Assembly (NCBI RefSeq): GCF_003026105.1
Contig: NZ_PYNW01000001.1
Coordinates: forward strand, 372,001-436,000
Direction: 5' to 3'
From: Photobacterium sp. GB-56
Lineage (GTDB): Bacteria > Pseudomonadota > Gammaproteobacteria > Enterobacterales > Vibrionaceae
Length of the DNA: 64,000 bases
A program made the translations under genes and the position numbers. Positions 36,669 to 46,568 of this stretch are shown piece after piece. The notes beneath the pieces are model-generated. The model was given only the letters and a program-made list of their open reading frames with translations, did no database searches and was not told where the DNA came from. Every line of letters starts with the position of its first letter. Within the stretch, counting starts at the first letter, position 1.

Positions 36669-37559
36669 ATGTTGTTTGATTTACATAGCCATACTACAGC
36701 GTCTGACGGTCGCTTAACGCCGCAAGAATTAGTTCGACGAGCCGTAGATATGCGGGTCGACATCCTGGCAATTACTGATCACGATACGGTTGCTGGCCTA
36801 CATGAAGCGCATACTGTGATAGAGCAAGAAGCCTTGCCTATTACGTTAATTAACGGTATTGAAATCTCTACCGTGTGGCAAAACTTTGATATTCATATTG
36901 TTGGGCTTAATATAGACCCACAAAATCCAACGTTAGTGACGTTTATTGAACAGCAAGTAGAGCGTCGACTTGAACGTGCTAAAGAAATTGGTGCGCGACT
37001 TGAAAAAAACAGAATGCCAGGAGCATTTGAAGGCGCGGCTAAACTTGCGGGTGATGCATCGATCACTCGTGCACATTTCGCCCGTTGGATTGTTGAACAA
37101 GGTTATGCGAAAACCATGCAGGCGGTATTTAAGAAATTCTTAACACGCGGAAATCCGGGTTACGTACCACCAAACTGGTGCACTATCGCCGATGCTATTG
37201 ATGTGATTCATGCCGCCGGTGGTAAAGCGGTTATTGCCCATCCAGGCCGTTATAATATGACGGCAAAATGGCTTAAGCGATTAATCCAGCATTTCATTGA
37301 AGCTGGTGGTGACGGTATGGAAGTATCACAGCCTCAGCAAGGGCCGCAAGAACGACGTACCTTAGGGGATTACGCCATACAATTTAATTTACTTGCTTCA
37401 CAAGGGTCCGATTTTCATTACCAATCACCTTGGACTGAATTAGGACGTAATTTGTGGCTTCCTAAAGATGTTCCAGCGATTTGGCATGATTGGGAAGTTG
37501 AGAAAAAGCGAGTAGAGGTAGAAATTCAGGCTGAGCCTGCTGCCTCAAAGGAGGAATAA
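36669..37559 (+). CDS. rnm: PHP-domain 5'-nuclease RNase AM (YciV/TrpH)
   Basis: A 296-residue PHP-family metal-dependent phosphoesterase. The metal ligands are in [11 protein letters not shown] (His-x-His), [25 protein letters not shown] (~200) and QGSDFHY (~257). E. coli YciV (RNase AM) trims 5' ends of rRNA and hydrolyses 3',5'-bisphosphates; that function is known from the family. As in E. coli, it is divergent from trpL. It overlaps yciO by one base (TAATG). Its promoter must overlap the trp control region, because only 136 bp separate its ATG from that of trpL. Confidence 0.9.
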   Translation: MLFDLHSHTTASDGRLTPQELVRRAVDMRVDILAITDHDTVAGLHEAHTVIEQEALPITLINGIEISTVWQNFDIHIVGLNIDPQNPTLVTFIEQQVERRLERAKEIGARLEKNRMPGAFEGAAKLAGDASITRAHFARWIVEQGYAKTMQAVFKKFLTRGNPGYVPPNWCTIADAIDVIHAAGGKAVIAHPGRYNMTAKWLKRLIQHFIEAGGDGMEVSQPQQGPQERRTLGDYAIQFNLLASQGSDFHYQSPWTELGRNLWLPKDVPAIWHDWEVEKKRVEVEIQAEPAASKEE

Positions 37560-38179
37560 TGAGTCAATTTTTTTATGTTCACCCAGAAACACCCCAAACG
37601 CGTTTGATTAAACAAGCGGTAGAAATTATTAAAAATGGCGGCGTTGTCGTTTATCCAACGGATTCTGGTTATGCCCTTGGTTGTCAGTTAGAAAACAAAC
37701 AAGCATTAGAGCGTATTTGTCAGATCCGTCGTTTAAACGAAAAACACAACTTCACTTTGTTATGCCGCGATTTATCTGAGCTATCTTTGTACACCCGTGT
37801 TGATAATATCGCTTTCCGTCTTTTACGTAATAACACCCCTGGCGCATACACCTTTATATTTAAAGGAACAAAAGAAGTACCTCGCCGTTTAATGAATGCT
37901 AAGCGTAAAACGATTGGTATTCGTGTACCTGATAATGCGATAGCACTGGCGTTACTTGAAGCGCTAGGTGAGCCACTGATGTCAACCAGTCTTATTTTAC
38001 CGGGTAATGAAACAACAGAAGCAGATCCCGATGAAATTCGCGATAAGTTAGAACATGCTGTTGATTTGATTATGCATGGTGGTTACTTAGGTGAGCAGCC
38101 AACAACAGTGATTGATTTCAGTGAAGGTGAAATTAATATTGTGCGAGTTGGTGCAGGTGATGTGACACCGTTTGAATGA
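37559..38179 (+). CDS. yciO: YciO, Sua5/YciO/YrdC family
   Basis: A 206-residue member of the YrdC-like family. Visible segments: KNGGVVVYPTDSGYALGC (~26-43), the nucleotide-binding KHNFTLLCRDLSELSLY, and RTIGIRVPDN-type (KRKTIGIRVPDN). The family includes threonylcarbamoyl-AMP synthases; YciO itself probably has weak or different activity. The strong ribosome-binding site AAAGGAGG precedes the ATG, which overlaps the rnm stop. A terminator at 38212 ends the pair. Confidence 0.92.
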   Translation: MSQFFYVHPETPQTRLIKQAVEIIKNGGVVVYPTDSGYALGCQLENKQALERICQIRRLNEKHNFTLLCRDLSELSLYTRVDNIAFRLLRNNTPGAYTFIFKGTKEVPRRLMNAKRKTIGIRVPDNAIALALLEALGEPLMSTSLILPGNETTEADPDEIRDKLEHAVDLIMHGGYLGEQPTTVIDFSEGEINIVRVGAGDVTPFE

Positions 38180-38211
38180 TCTAGAACGTTCTAAACCTAG
38201 GTAAATCTAAT

Positions 38212-38247
38212 AAAAGCAAATAGTTAGTTTCTAGCTGTTTGCTTTTT
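38212..38247 (+). terminator. terminator of rnm-yciO
   Basis: AAAAGCAAA (38212-38220) pairs with TTTGCTTTT (38238-38246), T-run after; an inner TAG/CTA pairing extends the stem. Confidence 0.8.
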
Positions 38248-38332
38248 TGTTTTTATTCCTATTTTATTGGTTTGATTTTCCTGTAACTAACCTCGCAATC
38301 GACTATCTTTTTATAGCTAACTTTGCCGTTTT

Positions 38333-38362
38333 TTGACATAATGCGCGCCCACATTCTGATAA
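38333..38362 (+). promoter_or_regulatory. candidate rluB promoter
   Basis: -35 TTGACA (38333-38338) and -10 TGATAA (38357-38362), spacer 18 bp. This leaves a ~150-nt leader before the rluB ATG with no ORF that I can support. Confidence 0.55.
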
Positions 38363-38519
38363 AAAGTGAGTTGCTAATGCCTCACACAGAATCCAAATTA
38401 ATGCTATTCGCATAAATGGTTTTGGTTAAGTAACAGTCTGATTTTAAATTGGAAAATATTATCCGGAATCTTTTGATGAGTATTTCGACGCCTGTGAAGG
38501 CGACAAAGGTTTGTCTATA

Positions 38520-39650
38520 ATGAGTGAAAAATTACAGAAGGTATTGGCACGAGCTGGCCAAGGATCACGTCGTGAAATCGAATTAATGATCCAAAACGGT
38601 CGAGTCAGTGTTGATGGTGTCGTTGCTAAACTTGGCGATCGTCTTGAAGATTTATCAGTAAGTGTTCGTATTGATGGTCATAACATTGAGCTGATCTCTT
38701 CTGATGAAGAAATTTGCCGTATTCTTGCTTACAACAAGCCAGAAGGTGAGCTATGTACTCGTCACGACCCTGAAGGCCGCCGTACTGTATTTGATCGTCT
38801 TCCTCGCTTAAACACAGGTCGCTGGGTATCAGTAGGCCGTCTTGATGCGAACACCTCAGGTTTATTGTTGTTCACAACAGACGGTGAACTTGCTAACCGC
38901 TTAATGCACCCAAGCCGCACGGTTGAACGTGAATACATGGTTCGTGTATTTGGTGAAGTGACTGAGCAAATGGTAAAGAACGTTGTTAAAGGTGTTGAAC
39001 TAGAAGATGGTTTAGCACGTTTTGAAGATGTTGTTTACGCTGGTGGTGAAGGTATGAACCATACCTTCTACGTAGTGATCACTGAAGGTCGTAACCGTGA
39101 GGTTCGTCGTTTATGGGATTCGCAAGGTGTTACTGTTAGCCGTCTTAAGCGTGTTCGTTACGGTGATGTTTACCTAACGAAAGATATGCCTCGTGGTGGT
39201 TGGAGTGAGCTTGAACTAAAAGAAGTGAATGAACTTCGTGCAACAGTTGAGCTTCCGCCTGAGACTGAAACAGCATTAACTGTTGAAGGTCAAAAGCGTA
39301 AAAAAGGCATTCGTCAGATCCGTCGTGCTGTTCGTCGTCACGAAGAGCGTGTAGAAACGGGCGGTGCTCGCGGTCGTCGTGGTCGTGGTAACGATCGTCG
39401 TAACCCTGGCTCTAGTCGTAATGCTGAAGTTGAAGCTCAATCAAACGAGCATCGTGGTAATGGTCGTTCACAACCAGCAAAAGGTCGTGATAATCGTGAC
39501 AGTCGCGATAACGGTAAGCCACAATCAGCAGGTCGCCCACAAACATCGGGTAAACCGCAATCATCAGGTAAGCGTAAGCCTTCAGGAAATGCAGCAAATC
39601 GCCGTAATCCTTTAGCCAATAAGCCTGCTAAGCCACGTACTCGTAAGTAA
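38520..39650 (+). CDS. rluB: 23S rRNA pseudouridine(2605) synthase with long basic tail
   Basis: A 376-residue enzyme. An N-terminal S4 RNA-binding domain ([26 protein letters not shown], ~1-60) precedes the RsuA/RluB catalytic domain. The catalytic Asp is in [15 protein letters not shown], and [15 protein letters not shown] is the second motif. E. coli RluB is 291 residues; here ~110 extra residues form a disordered tail rich in Arg, Gly, Asn, Ser, Pro and Lys ([11 protein letters not shown], then SSGKRKPSG). The tail probably binds rRNA; that is inference. I chose the ATG at 38520 over a TTG at 38511. Confidence 0.95.
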   Translation: MSEKLQKVLARAGQGSRREIELMIQNGRVSVDGVVAKLGDRLEDLSVSVRIDGHNIELISSDEEICRILAYNKPEGELCTRHDPEGRRTVFDRLPRLNTGRWVSVGRLDANTSGLLLFTTDGELANRLMHPSRTVEREYMVRVFGEVTEQMVKNVVKGVELEDGLARFEDVVYAGGEGMNHTFYVVITEGRNREVRRLWDSQGVTVSRLKRVRYGDVYLTKDMPRGGWSELELKEVNELRATVELPPETETALTVEGQKRKKGIRQIRRAVRRHEERVETGGARGRRGRGNDRRNPGSSRNAEVEAQSNEHRGNGRSQPAKGRDNRDSRDNGKPQSAGRPQTSGKPQSSGKRKPSGNAANRRNPLANKPAKPRTRK

Positions 39651-39675
39651 TTGGTTTAGACTAAATGAATAATTA

Positions 39676-39700
39676 AAAGCCGACCTAGTGTCGGTTTTTT
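39676..39700 (+). terminator. terminator of rluB
   Basis: CCGAC (39680-39684) pairs with GTCGG (39690-39694), extended by flanking A and T residues, then TTTTTT. Confidence 0.85.
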
Positions 39701-39823
39701 TGTATCCGGTAAATGACGTGGTATAACTCAAAGAGCAACGGAGTAAAAAGTGTGAATATTGCTGTGGTGCACTTTTCTGTGAAGGGATGCTAAACATATA
39801 ACGAATAGCCAGTGAGTATAGCA

Positions 39824-40708
39824 ATGTTAGATGCATTGAAAGAGCAACAACGGGGACGATTGATCACGGTCTTTGGCGTGATGGTATTAAGTTTTGATAC
39901 GCTACTTGTGCGTTTAATTGATAGTAATGAATGGACATTAATTTTCTGGCGTGGCTTCTTACCTGCTGCCATGTTGTTTATTGTGCAGTGGTTTTCAGAT
40001 AAAAAACTGATCACGCAACATTTACTGCGTCCATCGCTATTAACTTTAATTACTGCTGGACTATTTAGCGCATCGACCATTTGTTTTGTGTTGTCACTGA
40101 ATAATACCCAAGTGGCCAGTACGTTAGTTATTACCAATACAGCACCTTTATTTACGGCTGTGATTGGTTTCTTCTTCTTAAAAGAGAAGTTAGATAAGGC
40201 AACGATCTTTGCGATCATTATTGCTGTGGGTGGGATAGGGTTAGTGTTCGGCTATCATCCCACTGTTGACGAGTTGAGAGGCGATTCGCTTGCTTTGGTT
40301 TCTGCTGTTGCGATAGCTGTCTATCTTGTAGCACTTCGTAAGACCCAAGGGCAATTAGGCTCGATTTATATAATTCTGGCTGGTGTATTTACATCGATTA
40401 TTTCGCTTTCTGTTGGCGCTAAACCGTTCGCACTGGATATGCAACATGCTATTTATATGTTCTTACTCGGTGGTGTTGTGATCCCATTGTCTTTCTATTT
40501 GATTGCACATGGGCCACGTTATTTACCCGCAGCTGAAACCAGTTTGATCTTGTTACTGGAAGTGCTTTTTGGTCCGTTGTTGGTATGGTTGATCATTGGT
40601 GAAACACCGACAGACAATGTGTTATTAGGCTCAGCGGTTGTGGTACTGACCTTGTCTTGTTTATTTGCTTGGCAGTGGCGAAAACAACTTAAAACACAAA
40701 GTCACTAA
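39824..40708 (+). CDS. EamA/DMT-family transporter
   Basis: A 294-residue protein with ten hydrophobic segments in two EamA repeats. Repeat one contains TLVITNTAPLFTAVIGFFFLKEKL (~103-126) and repeat two contains AAETSLILLLEVLFGPLLVWLIIGE, the paired family signatures. It likely exports metabolites; the substrate is unknown. E. coli has btuR at this place between rluB and yciK. The start is taken as ATG 39824 with GTGAG upstream; a GTG at 39812 would add four residues. It converges with yciK over a shared terminator. Confidence 0.85.
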   Translation: MLDALKEQQRGRLITVFGVMVLSFDTLLVRLIDSNEWTLIFWRGFLPAAMLFIVQWFSDKKLITQHLLRPSLLTLITAGLFSASTICFVLSLNNTQVASTLVITNTAPLFTAVIGFFFLKEKLDKATIFAIIIAVGGIGLVFGYHPTVDELRGDSLALVSAVAIAVYLVALRKTQGQLGSIYIILAGVFTSIISLSVGAKPFALDMQHAIYMFLLGGVVIPLSFYLIAHGPRYLPAAETSLILLLEVLFGPLLVWLIIGETPTDNVLLGSAVVVLTLSCLFAWQWRKQLKTQSH

Positions 40709-40724
40709 CACTAGATTTAGCTGT

Positions 40725-40754
40725 AAAAAAGCCGACAATTGCGTCGGCTTTTTT
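40725..40754. terminator. bidirectional terminator between DMT transporter and yciK
   Basis: AAAAAAGCCGAC (40725-40736) pairs with GTCGGCTTTTTT (40743-40754), loop aattgc. Confidence 0.95.
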
Positions 40755-40776
40755 GTTTATATCTCAATGAACAGCT

Positions 40777-41550
40777 TTATTCTTCTTCACAATGACTGTA
40801 AGACGATGTTGGCTTAGGCTGAGCATCGATACATTTACCAGAAACATGGCGGCTTTCTGGGCCCATTAGATATACATATAGCGGTATGATATCTTTTGGT
40901 GTTTTAAGCTGCTTTGCATCTTCTGCTGGGAAGGCTTTGGCTCGCATTCCTGTTCTTGTTCCGCCAGGATTAATCGCATTTACCTTTACATTGGTGTTGC
41001 TTAATTCATCAGCAAGGACTTGCATCATGCCCTCGGTTGCAAATTTTGAAATAGCATAACTGCCCCAAAATGCACGACCACTATGACCAACGGTTGATGT
41101 TGTGAAAATAATTCTGCCATCGGACGATTTCTTGATAAGCGGAATAACAGCTTGAGTTAATAAAAACTGTGCTTTCACATTGACTTGCATGACATCATCA
41201 AAGGTCGATTCTTCAATTTGTTCTAGTGGGCTAAGTACGCCCAAGATCCCTGCGTTATGTAATACACCATCTAGGCGACCAAATTGTTGCTCGATGGTAT
41301 CCACCATATCGAGATAGTGTTGTTTAGTCGCACCCATTAAATCTAAAGGGATAATCGCTGGCTTTGTGTAGCCCAGAGTTTCAATTTCATCATAAACAGC
41401 TTCAAGTTTTGCGACTGTTCTACCGAGTAAAATAACCGTTGCACCATGGGCTGCATATTGAATAGCGGCTTCGCGTCCAATGCCATCACCGGCACCTGTT
41501 ACTAAAATGACACGATCTTTAAGAGAATCAGCAGCATTATGGTATTCCAC
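40777..41550 (-). CDS. yciK: short-chain dehydrogenase YciK
   Basis: A 257-residue SDR oxidoreductase. The cofactor motif is VTGAGDGIGREAA (~17-29), NAG is in LHNAGILG, the catalytic Ser is in TTSTVGHSG, and the YxxxK is YAISK (~163-167). The length and neighbourhood (next to sohB) match E. coli YciK (252). The substrate is unknown. The C-terminus is Ser-rich (SSYSHCEEE). Confidence 0.92.
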   Translation of the reverse strand: MEYHNAADSLKDRVILVTGAGDGIGREAAIQYAAHGATVILLGRTVAKLEAVYDEIETLGYTKPAIIPLDLMGATKQHYLDMVDTIEQQFGRLDGVLHNAGILGVLSPLEQIEESTFDDVMQVNVKAQFLLTQAVIPLIKKSSDGRIIFTTSTVGHSGRAFWGSYAISKFATEGMMQVLADELSNTNVKVNAINPGGTRTGMRAKAFPAEDAKQLKTPKDIIPLYVYLMGPESRHVSGKCIDAQPKPTSSYSHCEEE

Positions 41551-41818
41551 GTTAGCATCCTTCTAATGTTGATTTTTCTTGTTTTTTGGCTGATTATTCG
41601 CCGAAGAACCCCACCAAGTATTGAGCTTGGTAACAATATAGATTACTACTAAACAAAACATATCAGAATTTACTCGCTGATTAAATTTCCTTTCATCTTA
41701 AGACGTGATCTATAAACCGATTCATTACCTTTTTCTGAAAGAGAAGATAGCGATAAACGTGATAACACAGTTACAATAACGGTTGGCACTTTTTACTGCC
41801 AACAAAGAGGATTGGATA

Positions 41819-42880
41819 TTGGAATTTTTATTTGATTATGGACTATTTTTCGCCAAAATCGCGACAGTGGTTGTTGCGATTGTTGGTGTATTGGTACTAG
41901 TAAAAGCATTGAATGGTCGTCATGGTTCGCAGAAAGGTGAACTGGAAGTGAGCGATCTGACAGAACAATACAAAGACACTGTAAACCAACTTGAATCTCA
42001 CTTATTTGATAAAGCGTTATTAAAAGCTCGCGATAAAGCGGATAAGAAATTAGAGAAAGAAAAAGATAAAGCACGCCAACAAGAAGTGAAACAAGCGGCT
42101 AAAAATGGCAGCTTAGAAACATCACGTGATCCTCGTTTATTTGTTATTGATTTCCACGGTAGTATTGATGCGCGTGAAGTATCGTCATTACGTGAAGAGA
42201 TCACGGCAATTCTGGCGGTTGCTATCGAAGGTGATGAAGTGCTATTACGCTTAGAAACGGGCGGCGGTATGGTACATGGTTATGGTTTAGCATCATCTCA
42301 ACTTGATCGTTTAAAAGCGGCAGGTATTAAGCTGACTATTGCAGTTGATAAAGTAGCAGCAAGTGGTGGCTATATGATGGCATGTGTTGCTGATAAAATT
42401 GTTTCAGCACCGTTTGCAATTGTTGGCTCAATTGGCGTGATCGCTCAATTACCTAACTTTAATAAGGTATTGAAAAAGAACGATATTGACTACGAGCAAA
42501 TCACAGCTGGTGAGTTTAAACGTACATTAACTATGTTTGGTGAGAATACTGATAAAGCACGTGAAAAATTCCAGATGGAAATCGAAGAAACTCATGGCTT
42601 ATTTAAGAATTTTATTGCCGCTCACCGCCCAGATCTCGATCTTGAAAAAGTGGCAACGGGCGAGCATTGGTTCGGCCAACAAGCATTTGAATTAGGCTTG
42701 GTTGATCAGATCTCAACCAGTGATGATTTGATCACTGAAGCATGTAAAGACCGTGAAGTACTTAAAGTAAAATACGTACGTCGTAAGAAGCTTACCGAGA
42801 AACTAGCAGGCGCATCAAGCGAAGCTGCGGATAGTTTACTGATGAAGTGGGTTGCGCGTGGTCAGCGTCCATTTATGTAA
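41819..42880 (+). CDS. sohB: SohB, inner-membrane S49-family serine protease
   Basis: A 353-residue SppA-like peptidase (E. coli SohB 349). An N-terminal membrane segment (LFFAKIATVVVAIVGVLVLV) is followed by a charged linker and the S49 domain. The catalytic Ser is in KVAASGGYMMA (~190-200), followed by SAPFAIVGSIGVIAQLPN. The Lys of the Ser-Lys dyad lies downstream in QITAGEFKRTLTMFG. The start is a TTG: the alignment to the E. coli start (MELLSEYGLFLAKI) and an AGAGGA 7 nt before it both place translation at 41819, not at an upstream TTG. Multicopy sohB suppresses htrA defects in E. coli. Confidence 0.92.
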   Translation: MEFLFDYGLFFAKIATVVVAIVGVLVLVKALNGRHGSQKGELEVSDLTEQYKDTVNQLESHLFDKALLKARDKADKKLEKEKDKARQQEVKQAAKNGSLETSRDPRLFVIDFHGSIDAREVSSLREEITAILAVAIEGDEVLLRLETGGGMVHGYGLASSQLDRLKAAGIKLTIAVDKVAASGGYMMACVADKIVSAPFAIVGSIGVIAQLPNFNKVLKKNDIDYEQITAGEFKRTLTMFGENTDKAREKFQMEIEETHGLFKNFIAAHRPDLDLEKVATGEHWFGQQAFELGLVDQISTSDDLITEACKDREVLKVKYVRRKKLTEKLAGASSEAADSLLMKWVARGQRPFM

Positions 42881-42898
42881 GTATTTATACTCGTAGAT

Positions 42899-42927
42899 TA
42901 AAAACCCGCTTGATGCGGGTTTTTTTA
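42899..42927. terminator. bidirectional terminator between sohB and yciN
   Basis: AACCCGC (42903-42909) pairs with GCGGGTT (42915-42921) with flanking A and T runs. Confidence 0.9.
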
Positions 42928-42939
42928 TTCTCATCCGTT

Positions 42940-43188
42940 TTAGCTTGCTAGCGTAAACTGAGGAGAGAGTTTGTGTGCGAGCATTTTGAACATATTGAAA
43001 ACAACAGTGGTGTTTGGTGTTGGTAATCCTTCATTATCAAGGAAATATTCACCTTTGAAAATTAATACACCATCGCGCTCTTCTACAGAAGTTGCACGCA
43101 TCCCGTCAATATAAGACTCTTGATCTTGAATGATTTGGTTAGCAATCATTAGTAAATCAGTTGATGAAATTGGTTTTTTATCACTCAT
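42940..43188 (-). CDS. yciN: YciN-family small protein
   Basis: An 82-residue small acidic cytoplasmic protein of the DUF2498/YciN family. It is recognised by SSTDLLMIANQIIQDQESYIDGM and KGEYFLDNEGLPT, and by its conserved position between sohB and topA. The function is unknown. It is convergent with sohB. Confidence 0.9.
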   Translation of the reverse strand: MSDKKPISSTDLLMIANQIIQDQESYIDGMRATSVEERDGVLIFKGEYFLDNEGLPTPNTTVVFNMFKMLAHKLSPQFTLAS

Positions 43189-43811
43189 AGTAAAGTCTCA
43201 AACAATCGAATAGCCTGCATAGTCTATTTAACTTAATTGAATAAAACAAATAAACAAAAGTGTAGAGTGTTTATTATTTAATCAATATTAAGGTTTGTTT
43301 TGTTTTAATGTCTTTAATTGTGTGACCAAAGACATAAAAAATTTTTTTACGCTAGTCAGTGATATTAGATAAATGGTAATGATCTGCGTAAATTCATACC
43401 CAATTTATTTTGTGGTAGCGAATTGCTTTTGTAAAACAACATTATTATTCGACTATATCGTTTTAAATCAAACTGTTATTTGATAGTTTGTTACATTGCA
43501 TTTACGTTACACATTTTGTTAACAATTGGGGAAGGTGCAACCAAACAGACAGATTTCGTTAAAAAGCAGTTGACCTTCTTGTATTCTAGCCCAATATGTA
43601 AATAGAATTTTACGTAGCGGCAATGAAATTTTTCATTGCAAAAATGTTTGATTACGAAAAAGATCATAGGCAATCATATTAATTCACTGCTCCTATCTTT
43701 TTATGATTAGTGACTTAATGAGATTGGTTGAATGTTGCTGAATTACTCCGTAATACAGTAGCAATTTTTTATTTTTATATTTAGCGAGCACGAGGACGTA
43801 ATAGAGTCATT
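43189..43811. other. 623-bp AT-rich region between yciN and topA
   Basis: It should carry the topA promoters, which in E. coli are multiple and supercoiling-sensitive. Several -10-like tracts occur but none pairs with a strong -35. A 60-codon minus-strand ORF (43491-43673) lacks a ribosome-binding site, and I do not support it. Confidence 0.6.
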
Positions 43812-46466
43812 ATGGGTAAATCTCTCGTTATCGTGGAGTCCCCCGCCAAGGCTAAAACGATTAATAAGTACTTGGGTAAGGATTTCATTGTTAAGTCAAG
43901 TGTTGGTCACGTTCGTGATTTACCAACAGGTGCACGTAGTAATGGCAAGAAAGCCGCGGCAACATCGACCAAAGGGTTGAGTGTTGAAGAAAAAGCACGC
44001 ATCAAGCAAAAGAAAGACCGTAAAGCGCTGATCAGTAAAATGGGGGTTGATCCTTATGATGATTGGAACGCGCATTACGAAGTGCTTCCGGGTAAAGAAA
44101 AAGTCGTTAGTGAATTACAAAAACTAGCAGCAGATGCTGACTATGTTTATCTCGCAACCGATTTGGACCGCGAAGGAGAAGCCATTGCGTGGCACCTTCG
44201 TGAGATCATCGGTGGCGATGATGCACGCTATAAGCGCGTTGTGTTCAACGAAATTACGAAGAATGCAATTCAGCAGGCCTTTGAAGAGCCTGGTGAACTT
44301 AATATTGATGGTGTAAACGCACAGCAAGCACGTCGTTTCTTAGACCGTGTTGTTGGCTTTATGGTTTCACCATTATTGTGGAAAAAAGTCGCTCGTGGTT
44401 TATCTGCAGGTCGTGTTCAGTCTGTAGCGGTGAAATTAATCGTTGAACGTGAACGCGAAATTAATGCTTTTGATCCTGAAGAGTTTTGGGATATCCACGC
44501 TGACACACTAACAGTTGGTAAAGATGCGTTACGTTTAATGGTGGCTCAACAGGCGGGTAAAACATTCCGTCCTGTTAATGAAAAAGACACCATGGCTGCA
44601 AAAGCGTTACTTGAAAAAGCAGCGTACGAAGTGATTGATCGTGAAGATCGTCCAACTAGCAGTAAACCATCAGCGCCATACATTACCTCAACACTGCAAC
44701 AAGCGGCGAGTACGCGCTTAGGTTATGGTGTTAAGCGTACAATGGGCTTAGCGCAACGTTTATATGAAGCGGGTCACATTACCTACATGCGTACTGACTC
44801 AACCAACCTTTCTAAAGAAGCGGTTGAATCAGCACGTGAGTTTATTGGTAGTGAGTATGGCGATGAATATTTGCCAAAAGCGGCCAATGTTTATGGCAGT
44901 AAGAAAAATGCCCAAGAAGCGCACGAAGCGATTCGTCCTTCTCATGTAGAAATGAAAGCTGAAAACCTTGAAGGTATGGAAGCTGATGCGGTTAAGTTAT
45001 ACGACTTAATTTGGCGTCAATTCGTATCATGTCAGATGGTGCCAGCGAAATACGATTCGAGCACGATTACGGTAAAAGCGGGTGACTTTAGCTTAAAAGC
45101 GAAAGGTCGTACGTTACGTTTTGCAGGTTGGACACTAGTACAGCGTCCATCGGGTAAAAATGAAGACACTACGCTGCCTATGGTTAACGTGGGCGACGTA
45201 TTGAAACTAGAACAACTCGAGCCTAAGCAACACTTTACTAAGCCGCCAGCGCGCTTTACAGAAGCAGCATTGGTTAAAGAGCTAGAAAAGCGTGGCATTG
45301 GTCGACCATCAACTTACGCATCTATTATTTCAACGATTCAAGATCGTGGTTATGTGCGTGTTGATCAGCGTCGTTTTTATGCTGAGAAGATGGGTGAGAT
45401 TGTTTCTGATCGCTTAGATGGTAGTTTCCCTGATTTGATGGATTTCGATTTTACTGCCCGTATGGAAGGTAATCTCGATAAAATCGCTGAAGGTGAGAAA
45501 AACTGGAAGAAAGTGCTTGATGAGTTCTTCTCTGATTTCACCACTGAGCTTGAAAAAGCTGAGCTTGATGAATCAGAAGGCGGCATGAAGCCTAACAATA
45601 TCGTATTAACCGATATTGAATGTCCAACGTGTTCTCGCCCAATGGGTATTCGTACCGCATCAACGGGTGTATTCCTTGGTTGTTCAGGTTATGCGCTACC
45701 ACCTAAAGAGCGTTGTAAAACAACGATCAATTTAGGTAACGAAGACGGCATTGTTAACGTTCTTGAAGAAGACGTTGAAACAGCGGCATTACGTGCCAAA
45801 AAACGTTGTCCGATTTGTAGTACCGCAATGGACGCCTACCTGATCGACAAAGATCGTAAACTACACGTTTGTGGTAATAACCCAAGCTGTGAAGGTTACA
45901 TTGTTGAAAAAGGTGAGTTCAAGCTTAAAGGCTATGAAGGTCCTGTTATCGAATGTGACAAGTGTGGTTCTGATATGGAACTGAAAAACGGTCGCTTCGG
46001 TAAATACATGGGCTGTACTAACGAAAGCTGTAAGAATACGCGTAAGATCCTGAAAAATGGTGAAGTTGCGCCACCGAAAGAAGATCCAGTACATCTTCCA
46101 GAAATACCTTGCACGCAAGATACTGATGCTTACTTTGTACTTCGTGACGGTGCGTCTGGTTTGTTTATGGCAGCAAGTACGTTCCCTAAATCACGTGAAA
46201 CACGTGCGCCGTTAGTGGAAGAGCTAGTACGCTTTAAAGATCGTCTATCGCCTAAGTTTACTTACCTAACTGAAGCGCCAGTGGCCGATCCAGATGGTCT
46301 ACCAACTGTGGTTCGTTTTGCTCGTAAGAGTAAAGAAAACTACGTGCGTTCTGAGATTGACGGTAAGCCTTCAGGTTGGACTGCACTTTACGTCGATGGT
46401 AAGTGGGAAATCACGGACAAGCGTAAAAAACCAAAGAAAGAGAAAGCAGAAAAAGAGACAAAGTAA
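43812..46466 (+). CDS. topA: DNA topoisomerase I
   Basis: An 884-residue type IA topoisomerase (E. coli 865) that relaxes negative supercoils. The N-terminal TOPRIM domain has [15 protein letters not shown] with the catalytic Glu, and [14 protein letters not shown] with the DxD motif. The active-site Tyr is in TYMRTDS (residue ~325). [18 protein letters not shown] follows. The C-terminal part carries zinc-ribbon modules with CxxC pairs ([30 protein letters not shown] with CTNESC) and ends in a Lys-rich tail. The upstream leader is long; a bidirectional terminator follows. Confidence 0.97.
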   Translation: MGKSLVIVESPAKAKTINKYLGKDFIVKSSVGHVRDLPTGARSNGKKAAATSTKGLSVEEKARIKQKKDRKALISKMGVDPYDDWNAHYEVLPGKEKVVSELQKLAADADYVYLATDLDREGEAIAWHLREIIGGDDARYKRVVFNEITKNAIQQAFEEPGELNIDGVNAQQARRFLDRVVGFMVSPLLWKKVARGLSAGRVQSVAVKLIVEREREINAFDPEEFWDIHADTLTVGKDALRLMVAQQAGKTFRPVNEKDTMAAKALLEKAAYEVIDREDRPTSSKPSAPYITSTLQQAASTRLGYGVKRTMGLAQRLYEAGHITYMRTDSTNLSKEAVESAREFIGSEYGDEYLPKAANVYGSKKNAQEAHEAIRPSHVEMKAENLEGMEADAVKLYDLIWRQFVSCQMVPAKYDSSTITVKAGDFSLKAKGRTLRFAGWTLVQRPSGKNEDTTLPMVNVGDVLKLEQLEPKQHFTKPPARFTEAALVKELEKRGIGRPSTYASIISTIQDRGYVRVDQRRFYAEKMGEIVSDRLDGSFPDLMDFDFTARMEGNLDKIAEGEKNWKKVLDEFFSDFTTELEKAELDESEGGMKPNNIVLTDIECPTCSRPMGIRTASTGVFLGCSGYALPPKERCKTTINLGNEDGIVNVLEEDVETAALRAKKRCPICSTAMDAYLIDKDRKLHVCGNNPSCEGYIVEKGEFKLKGYEGPVIECDKCGSDMELKNGRFGKYMGCTNESCKNTRKILKNGEVAPPKEDPVHLPEIPCTQDTDAYFVLRDGASGLFMAASTFPKSRETRAPLVEELVRFKDRLSPKFTYLTEAPVADPDGLPTVVRFARKSKENYVRSEIDGKPSGWTALYVDGKWEITDKRKKPKKEKAEKETK

Positions 46467-46484
46467 TCTTTATTTCTCGCTAAT

Positions 46485-46518
46485 AAAAACGCCATCAGTG
46501 AAAGCTGATGGCGTTTTT
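46485..46518. terminator. bidirectional terminator between topA and miaE
   Basis: AAAAACGCCATCAG (46485-46498) pairs with CTGATGGCGTTTTT (46505-46518). Confidence 0.95.
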
Positions 46519-46568
46519 GTTTTTAGCGAACAAAACATCAAATAGTGGTGATGAGTGTAAATATAAGC

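Noticed and set aside
39364..39615. 83-codon ORF of Val/Thr-rich sequence within rluB
   Set aside because: It is an out-of-frame reading of the Arg/Gly-rich rluB tail.
41783..41818. Upstream extension of sohB from a TTG at 41783
   Set aside because: The added residues do not align with SohB, and the ribosome-binding site AGAGGA serves the TTG at 41819.
43491..43673. 60-codon minus-strand ORF upstream of topA
   Set aside because: It has no ribosome-binding site and no recognisable features, and lies in a region expected to hold the topA promoters.
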